A stretch of 64,000 bases of DNA from Neospora caninum Liverpool (taxonomy: Eukaryota; Apicomplexa; Conoidasida; Eucoccidiorida; Sarcocystidae): positions 4,281,797 through 4,345,796 of the forward strand of contig NC_018394.1 of the NCBI RefSeq assembly GCF_000208865.1. The letters are read 5' to 3'. Positions 57,096 to 64,000 of this stretch are shown piece by piece (positions within the stretch are counted from its first letter, which is position 1; each line of letters starts with the position of its first letter). The position numbers were made by a program, and so were the translations under genes. The notes beneath the pieces are model-generated. The model searched no databases. It had not been told where the DNA came from and saw only the letters and a program-made list of their open reading frames with translations.

Positions 57096-60043
57096 ATGTT
57101 TATTCTCGGCGCGTGTGTGTTTCTCTTCTTCCTCGTCTTCCTGGCACTTCTCTGGTTCTTCGCGACGCCTGAGGGCACCTCTCTGTTTTCTCGGCTGCAT
57201 CGCTTCTTCTTTGCTTCTTTCCCTCGCCGCTGCCTTCTCCTCCTGGAGAAAACATGCGGCACGCGTGCCCGCCGGGGCGTCGAGAGGGCCTTCTTCTACG
57301 TGTGCCACACCAACAATCCGCTGGTGCAAATCGTCTATCTGGCGGTGATGATTGGCGGCTATTCACAAGTCGTTCTCGTCGGTGAGCCCGCTCGACGTGG
57401 CGTCTCGTGTTCGCGCGGAGAGTCTCCGCTCGCTCCTCTCAAACCCGTTTGGTCTTTTAGTCGTCTAGACCACTTTTCCGCTCTTTCTCCGCCAGGGGTG
57501 AAACGACCGTCAGACCAAACAGTGTCGAAGCTGCTCCTCATCTCCCTGCCATCTTTTTGCACGAACTTCTGTTCCTCCGGTTTTTCTCAAGATCGACATT
57601 GTTCGCGCCTCCCGACGTACTTCCTGCCACGCTGCGTAGTTTCACCCCCACTTTTTTTCCGTGATTCGAGGTTACCGTCAATAGTTTTCACACCTTTCTC
57701 CTTCTCCCTCCTCTCTGCATGCTTCGCAGGCTATCCCTGGATCCCCAACGCCTATCTCGGAGCCCACCACAAGTACGCAGCAGTTTGCATGCGTCTTTGC
57801 TTCCGCAACATTCTGGCGCCTCTTCGTCTGGCGAGTTCCCCCCTTCGCCGCTTCTGCGCAACTCTGTCTCCCTCTTTTCGTTCGAGCGTCTCCCAACTTT
57901 CCTGCGTTTTGTCTTCACAGATTCATTGCCTTTGGCGTTTTCATTGCTTGCCTCGCCACCTTCCTCGTGTGCTCTCTCAAAGACCCCGGTGAGAAGGAAC
58001 ATCTTTAAAGACCAAAATCGCCAAACCCACGGCTGCCACGTGGGGCTGTCTTCTCTTCTTCTCGCTGTCTTTCTTCCTTCTCGCTGCCTTTCTTCTCTTC
58101 TTCTCGCTGGCTTTCTTCCTTCTCGCTGGCTTTCTTCCTTCTCGCTGCCTTTCTTCTCTTCTTCTCGCCGTCTTCCTTCTTCTCGCTTTCTCTCTTCGCA
58201 TCCTTTTTCGTTCACGCCTTTTCTGCTTGTCTCCTGTACGTCTTTCTGCGTGGCGTTCTCCGCTTCCGTTCTCTGCGCCTTGTCCTTTCTTCACTCCCTC
58301 CAGTTTTACCTTCCCCTTCCTCTTCTCTTTCGTCTTCCGTTCCTCTTCTTCTTTCATCTCTTTCGTCTTCTCTTTCGCCACCTGTCTTCTTTTGTGCCTT
58401 TCTTTTCTTTCCTTTTATTTTTCTCGCCGTTTTGCGCCTTCTGCCTCCCACCCGGCCCAGACACCACTCGGGTCAGACGCCTGCGCCCAACTGAAAAAGT
58501 TCGCAGCCCTTGCTGGTCTTCGATCCGTTTTTCAGACCCCAGAAAAGGAGTTACAGGAGAAAAATTCTTTCTCTCGGTTCCTGCTCTGCGCAGGTGTCAT
58601 AGACCACTCAAATGTCGACGAACATGTGCGCCTCTACCCTTACGACAAATGCATCTACTTCCCGGATTCAAAGTGCTCGACTTGTCTCTTCACCAAGTAA
58701 GAAGGGAGACGAGACAACTCCACGACAACTCTTGCTGAATTTATCCTCGCGCCTAGAAATTCACAAAGCTTAAGTGGGCGTGTCTGAACCCTTTCTTCAC
58801 CTCTCCCTATATCGCCTTTTTTCTCAAACTTCACTTCTCTCTCTTCGATTCGCCTAGGTCTTCAAGTTTCCCTTTCTTGCCCTTGGGGATGCTCTCGTTT
58901 TCTCCCTCTCTTGCGTGCGTTCTCATTTCCTTCCTCTCCTTTTCTTTCCTCTTCTTCTGTTGCATTTGTTCTCACCTTCTCTTTTTCTTTTTCGTGTATC
59001 GCCAGGCCAGCACGGAGCAAGCACTGCCGGCTCTGCAACGTTTGCGTTGCGCGCTTTGACCACCACTGTGTTTGGATTGGAAATTGCGTCGGCGCGAGAA
59101 ACCACGGCGCATTCATCGTCTTCCTCGTCACACACTTCCTCATGTGCGCGTGAGTCTTGAAGCACCACGCGCCTAGACTCTCAACCCTCACTCGCCCTAT
59201 ACGCTGGTGTCAATATATCTGTACATATAAATGTATATACGCGTATTTGAATGTCTATATATTTAGATAGCTATAGATAGGTATCATAGACGTAGATATC
59301 TATATATATCTATATCTATATATATAGATATATTTGTCTTTCTGTATAGGGATGATTCAGAATAAGATTTACATGTTTCGATGTAGGACGGTGTTTTCTC
59401 CTTCGAGCGCACGTTTTTGCTCTTTTGGTGTTTGTTGTTTTGGAGTTTTTTCTGCGTTTTTTCCCGTTTTTCAATTGGTTTCACCTGCCGGTTCAGGTAT
59501 GGATCTGTCACGTCTCTGAGCCTGCTGATGGGGATCGTCGACGCCCTGCGGCTGACGTCAGCGACGTACATTGACCCGCTTACAGGACGCAGATCCTCCG
59601 CCACGTGGAGCATCGTCTTTCAAGTAAGGCGAAAGAAACATGCATGCAGCGAAACCCCGTTCGCTTGCACTGCCTCGTGCACTCCGTCTACCTCTCCTTT
59701 TATCTGTCGATCTATCTCTGAATCTATTTCTACATGCATCTATGTCCAGATGTGCTACTCTCTCTACTGCTCTCTGCGTCTATGTGTATCCATGTACGCT
59801 CTATGTGTGTATGCCTGAGTCCGTCTAGCTGCACTCGCTTGCAAAGTGGATTTTTCCCATCCCGACATGGAAAACTCGCAACAGGGGAACAGAAACGGGC
59901 ATTTGATTCTGTGGGTACACAGGAGGAGGAACCCGTTTGTCAATAGGCATTTTTAAAAGGAGGCAGAGATGTTACAAGGACGAAGAAATTGAACGCTCAA
60001 ACAGCAAATTAATATATGTATACTGGATAGTCAGACACTGCAT

Positions 60044-60082
<39 letters not shown>

Positions 60083-61470
60083 TATAACCATATGTTATAT
60101 TGATGCTGTATATAATGTGTATAGTGTGTATATATATATATATATATATTTAGACGTGTGTTAGAGGGCCCATCATCATGGTGACATATCTCTTTGAAAC
60201 GTCGGGTTTTCCTGTCATTTTTGGTTTCTCTCACATGTGGAATGTCTCCCTGTTTGCGTCTGTTTTGTTCTTTTCCGGCTCTGTGCTTGTCAGTACATGG
60301 CTGGTCGCTTCGGATCTCTGATTTTCCTCGCGGTTCTCTTCATCGTCTTCTTCTTTCTGCTTCTCGGATTCACGGCCTTCCACATCTACACGGCAGTTTG
60401 GAGGAACAGCACGACGAACGAGTGCTTCAAGTACCGCTGCATGCGCCAGGTCTTAGCTTCGCCTTTCCCTTTGGTTGACGGCAGCGAGGATCCTGCGCTG
60501 TCGGCGACCGGAAACACAGAGGCAAACGCCGCGGAAGAAGGGAGAGAAGAGGTGAACGACGGGAAGAAAGGAATGCAAAAGAGCGGAGAGCCATGCGGGG
60601 AGGAAGGAGCGCAGGGCAGCGACCGCGACAACTCTGGGCACGAGAAAAAGAACGACAAGGATGCCTTGCATCCTGCGCTCATGTCGCCGACTCAAGCAGC
60701 GAAGCACGTCAAGAAGGCGAGGGCGAAATACAGTCGCAGTAAGATTCGTTTTTCTCTCCGACTTCGTCCGATTCGAGGGTTTCGTTCTCCACTTCTCGTC
60801 TTCTCCCCCTTGGGTCTTCCTTCCTTCCTTTGTATCTCTGCTTCCTCCTCGCTGCACTCGTGTTTTCGTCTAAAGAGCCTTGTCCCCTTTCTGTGTCCAT
60901 AATCTTTTCCCGCTGTCACGGATTCCTCGATTTCTCGACGAGGCCGCCTTCATACACGCCTGTCGTCTGTTTCTCCTCTCTTTTTCCGCGCCGAAACGAA
61001 GGCGTCCTCGGCTGAGAGAGGACTAACACCCCTCTGTGCCTTTTGCAGTGTCTCTGCACAGATCCGCGTCCCTGTGAGGCCGTATCCTTCGCGCTTTTTC
61101 TCGGGCGTTTTCGCGAAGCCTGACGATGTTCTGTTGGGTTTCCCTGCTGTTTTCCGGCTGCGACGCCGCGCCATCCTTCCGCGTCTATCTGCTCGCCGTG
61201 TGTGCTTCAGGTTTCCTCGACAGTCTTCTCGAGGTCTTCTCTTTCGACGAATGGATGCGTGAGACTCTCCGCCGCGAGGACCGCGAATTCGAGCGCACCG
61301 CGGCGGCTGCAGCTCAGGCGACGCAGGCCGTTGTCGAAGCAATGCCGCAAGAAGACCAGACAGAAGAGACGGAAACGAAGGAGAAAGTCCTCGGAGGCGG
61401 CAGAAAGGAGAAAAGCGCCGAGATACGTCGCGTGATGCACCCGCGGGGTAGAGCCGTCCAGGCGCAGTAA
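57096..61470 (+). CDS. DHHC-type protein S-acyltransferase (palmitoyltransferase), eight exons
   Basis: Transfers palmitate to protein Cys at a membrane. Exons: 57096-57381, 57730-57772, 57921-57988, 58594-58696, 59006-59149, 59497-59623, 60294-60738, 61211-61470; total 1476 nt, 491 aa. Start [20 protein letters not shown] is the first span; a second ([15 protein letters not shown]) and third ([17 protein letters not shown]) precede the Cys-rich domain. That domain reads [20 protein letters not shown], with the catalytic DHHC at residues 185-188, followed by [15 protein letters not shown]. Later spans are [15 protein letters not shown] and [20 protein letters not shown], then the family TTxE motif as TTNE (297-300). 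Three spans before the DHHC fit ZDHHC4-like architecture better than the usual two. The tail beyond residue 320 is acidic/Glu-rich and likely cytosolic. The final exon was chosen by phase; a possible extra exon at 61050 gave an early stop and was left out. Confidence 0.9.
58060..58195. repeat. Pyrimidine minisatellite in a DHHC-gene intron
   Basis: Units like TTCTCGCTGGCTTTCTTCC recur with small changes about six times, in the intron between the exons ending at 57988 and starting at 58594. The whole intron is T/C-rich. Confidence 0.85.
59210..59335. repeat. TA/GATA-rich tract in a DHHC-gene intron
   Basis: A mix of TATATC, TAGATA and ATATAT units in the intron between the exons ending at 59149 and starting at 59497. 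Confidence 0.85.
60045..60150. repeat. (TA)n microsatellites in a DHHC-gene intron
   Basis: Two long TA runs separated by about 50 AT-rich bases, in the intron between the exons ending at 59623 and starting at 60294. Confidence 0.92.
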
Positions 61471-62023
61471 AGACCGCAAAAAGAAACGAGGGGAAAAGGG
61501 TTCGTCGGAGACCCAAGTGCCTTCTCTGAAAGGGCGAACGAGAAGGAGAGAAAACGAAGGACGGGAGAAAGAGAAGGAGACAGAACCAACGGGATAAACA
61601 CACGGCCTCGCCCAGACATTCCCAGACGCTTCATGTCTGTTCGGCAGGCTCGTTTGTCTTCTTTCTCATTCCTGTCCTCTCTGTGAACCGTAAAAGGGTC
61701 CACTTTCGGGTTGCCGCTCGGGGGCGTGAATCCCTCGGAAGCCTCGCACTTCGGAAAACCAAACTTAAAAGTGCCGCGAATCGAAAACAACGGACTATCT
61801 GCTTGCGCTGGCTAGTGCGGGTGTCTCCTCAAACACGACCTGCCTGTTCGCTTCATTCCCTAAAAAAACCGAGTCACACGGGGGCGACCGACAGAGTCCT
61901 TGGGGGCGCGCGGACTTGAAACAGTCAACCGCCCCTCCTCTCCGCGTCTCTCTGTGTTTCGTGCAGTAAACGCATCGTCCCTTGCAGCTCTGTTCCTACT
62001 GTAACATTTCTCTTCCATGCGCA

Positions 62024-62064
<41 letters not shown>

Positions 62065-62730
62065 GCAGCATATACACATACCTATGAGTAAACATATATA
62101 TATATATATATATATATTGAGCTTACGAAGTTCACATTCTGGTTTTCGGTGTTCTTGCTGATTAATTGCCTGTTTCGGTGAATCAGCGAAGCCTTGAGCG
62201 CGGATGTCTATGGCATGTTTGTGTGCATGCGCGTCGGTAGGTGCTCAGAGCATCCACGCCTCTGCGTTCCCAGACACCACCACTAGCAAACCATACATAT
62301 ATATATATATATACGTAAATTTAAATATGCATCTATATTATATATATATATATATATATGCATCTGACTATGTGTGTGTATACGGCTATATGTGTAGGGT
62401 TTTGGAGCAAGTACAGGCTTTGAGGCAGTGTCTTTTTCTCCGCTCCCGTTGTCTTTTCGTCGCTTAGGGGACATCTCGAATCGGGTCTTTCGCAGGCTGA
62501 CAGAAGGCACACGTTCGCAGAATGAGAAAAGGGGGAAGAGGCACTCGCGTCGCCCCCGCACGATCTGCAATCCTAGGCGGAGTACGGTTTGGCGTCTCGC
62601 CGCTCATTTTCGCATGCGCGTCGAATCTGCCGAAAGGCGCTTCGTTCGCTGGCGAAACGGTTTTTTGTCTCCACAAGCAGGTACTTGCGACTAAAAGGAC
62701 GAAAAACCGGCGACGGAAGAAAACACACCC
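61471..62730. other. Convergent intergenic region
   Basis: Between the DHHC stop and the stop of the small minus-strand gene. Aside from three TA arrays (separate entry) I see only short frames. Both 3' UTRs are expected here. Confidence 0.5.
62027..62360. repeat. Cluster of three (TA)n arrays
   Basis: TA runs at about 62027-62061, 62094-62118 and 62297-62360 (the last interrupted by a GTAAATTTAAATATGC-like stretch), in the convergent intergenic region. Confidence 0.92.
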
Positions 62731-63676
62731 CTAAGCCGTCGCAGGCAAATCCCCTTTCTCGCGCATGCGCTGGCTCTTCATCGCCAGGAGCTCGCGCAGG
62801 GTCTTCATCGTCGCCGCGGTGAACCAGCCTGAGGAAAACAGGAAACGCGCACCAGTCTCCTGATGCGTTTTCCACGGAACGCAGCTCTCGTTTGCACGTC
62901 GTTTACCTAAAACCGTCTAAAATAGGATTCTCTTTGATATGAGGATCGAGACGCCCCTCGCCCACATCCGCTCTCACGCATCCCCCCCTCCCTCGAACCC
63001 CCAGACTCAGCGTGTTGTCAACTCTCTGTGAAGACAGCCGGTTCTTTCTTCGCACTCTCCAGTCTGTTTAGGCGTCGGAAGGCCCTGTCGAAACGCCCTC
63101 GTTGCGCGTCTCTCAGCAAAGGTGAAACCACGAGGAAACAGGAAACTAGGCTACGGCCTCGTGTTCGCGTGAGGAGGCATCTCGTTCCGAGCTTCTTCTC
63201 GCGAGATCCGCAACAAAACTCGACTCTCTCGCTGTCTGTTTTCTTCGGCAATTCGCACCTGTTTCTTTGCACGGCGAAGTCAGAACGGGTGCGTCCTTCA
63301 GGAGTTTCTGGACGCCTTCGTCTTGAATCTCCCGGAGTTGATACAAGACCGAAGGCCGCGTCGGTGCAATCAAAAAGTGTTGCTCGAGATGCGCGACGTT
63401 CTTCCCCGCCGTCTGAAGCGAGGCGAGAGACCCGCAGAGCTCCTCGCCAGCCTCCGGAGGCGCGCTGCCTGGTTGGGCTGCAGAGGGCGAGGCAGAGAGC
63501 GGCAGAAGCGAGCAGAGAGAGCCCGGTGTTCGGCGATTCCGGAGTCGACGCCAGTTCACGTTTCGGAAGAATGCGTCACGGAAGTCGATGGTCTGCGCAA
63601 AAACGAAAACAACGTCTGGGCTGTAAAGCGCGCGAAGCAAACGGAGGGGAAGGCGACTCTGAACACGCCGAGCCAT
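62731..63676 (-). CDS. Small hypothetical protein, two exons, possible organellar presequence
   Basis: Exons 63676-63259 and 62828-62731 join in phase 1 to 171 aa. The ATG at 63676 gives MARRVQSRLPLRLLRAL, an Arg-rich amphipathic start that resembles a mitochondrial presequence. The middle has a Pro/Ala/Ser stretch, then a helical part (GKNVAHLEQHFLIAP, VLYQLREIQDEGVQKLLKDA). Exon 2 reads GWFTAATMKTLRELLAMKSQ and ends KGDLPATA. I do not recognise the family; a small mitochondrial complex or ribosome subunit would be a guess. The start is uncertain because a strong acceptor-like sequence (TTTTCGTTTTTGCGCAG) occurs just before TIDFRDAFF, so the N-terminus may come from another upstream exon. 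Confidence 0.65.
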
Positions 63677-64000
63677 ATATACGTGTGTGTGTGTGTGCGT
63701 TCAACGCGTCAGAATCTCCCGCATCCGCTGACGCCGGAGACGGGTCGGGGAAGCGAAGCGATTAGCCACCCTGGCATCGCGCGGAAGAGACACTCGCGAG
63801 CACCTGCAGAAAAGAGCGCCTTGCAATGAAGAGAGAACGCCACACGAAAGACAGAAAGCACACCCGCGGCTCCCCGATCCCTTCACCATGCTAGACTGTC
63901 TCAGGAAAGCCCCTGTCTCTCTCTCGGGTCCCCCCCTCGGGTGTCTCTGTCTAAAGGCACGTATAGGTGTGAGGGTGGCGACGTGTGGGGGACGGCTCCA
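63677..64000. other. Right edge of the window
   Basis: No gene is supported. It may contain the promoter or a first exon of the small minus-strand gene. It includes a short (GT)n run near 63680-63698. Confidence 0.4.

Noticed and set aside
61050..61076. Extra DHHC exon after TTTTGCAG
   Set aside because: In phase with exon 7 it yields an early stop or shifts the final exon out of its protein-like frame.
1..64000. Mobile elements, CRISPR arrays, phage or bacterial operons
   Set aside because: No transposase, reverse transcriptase, terminal repeats, spaced direct repeats or polycistronic spacing were seen; all strong genes are intron-bearing or isolated eukaryotic genes.

Overview
The window looks like nuclear DNA of a coccidian apicomplexan of the Toxoplasma / Neospora / Hammondia group; I cannot name the species from sequence alone. 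The reasons are: intron-rich genes with GT-AG junctions whose reading phases close exactly; moderately GC-rich DNA studded with (TA)n, CATA and purine/pyrimidine tracts; very large proteins full of Ser, Arg, Glu and Ala; an N-myristoylated CDPK-type kinase; an IspF (MEP isoprenoid pathway) gene with a signal-plus-transit leader as expected for an apicoplast enzyme; and a short AT-rich fragment that resembles plastid rpoB. There is no bacterial-type operon, phage, IS element, CRISPR array or convincing tRNA/rRNA.

Layout, left to right. 778-4038 (+): single-exon 1086-aa protein of unknown function with a structured middle. 4778-6121 (-): tRNA-splicing endonuclease catalytic subunit of Sen34 type. 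7263-7495 (+): one possible exon of an unrecognised Cys-containing protein. 9185-15159 (-): 14-exon CDPK-like kinase with a 21-nt microexon and degenerate EF-hands. 17016-31081 (-): seven exons joining into one frame of about 4010 aa, no recognised domain. 34911-35477 (+): small acidic protein with a C-terminal RING-like Cys cluster. 38247-40529 (-): IspF. 43658-45488 (-): YbaK/ProX-type tRNA-editing-domain protein. 47308-52837 (+): ten-exon membrane-anchored class I methyltransferase of the OMS1/METTL type. 54077-54697 (-): secreted two-EF-hand protein. 57096-61470 (+): eight-exon DHHC palmitoyltransferase. 62731-63676 (-): small two-exon protein of unknown function.

These genes are independently transcribed housekeeping and signalling genes, in both orientations, with 0.7-4 kb between them. 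Functional themes are tRNA quality and processing (Sen34, YbaK domain), organelle metabolism (IspF), and calcium/lipid-modification signalling (myristoylated CDPK, DHHC enzyme, EF-hand protein). I see no evidence that they form one system.

Exon coordinates were derived by hand from splice-site dinucleotides, codon phase and family motifs. They are models, not transcript-supported structures. Every multi-exon coding total below is divisible by three with no internal stop, which is the main internal check.
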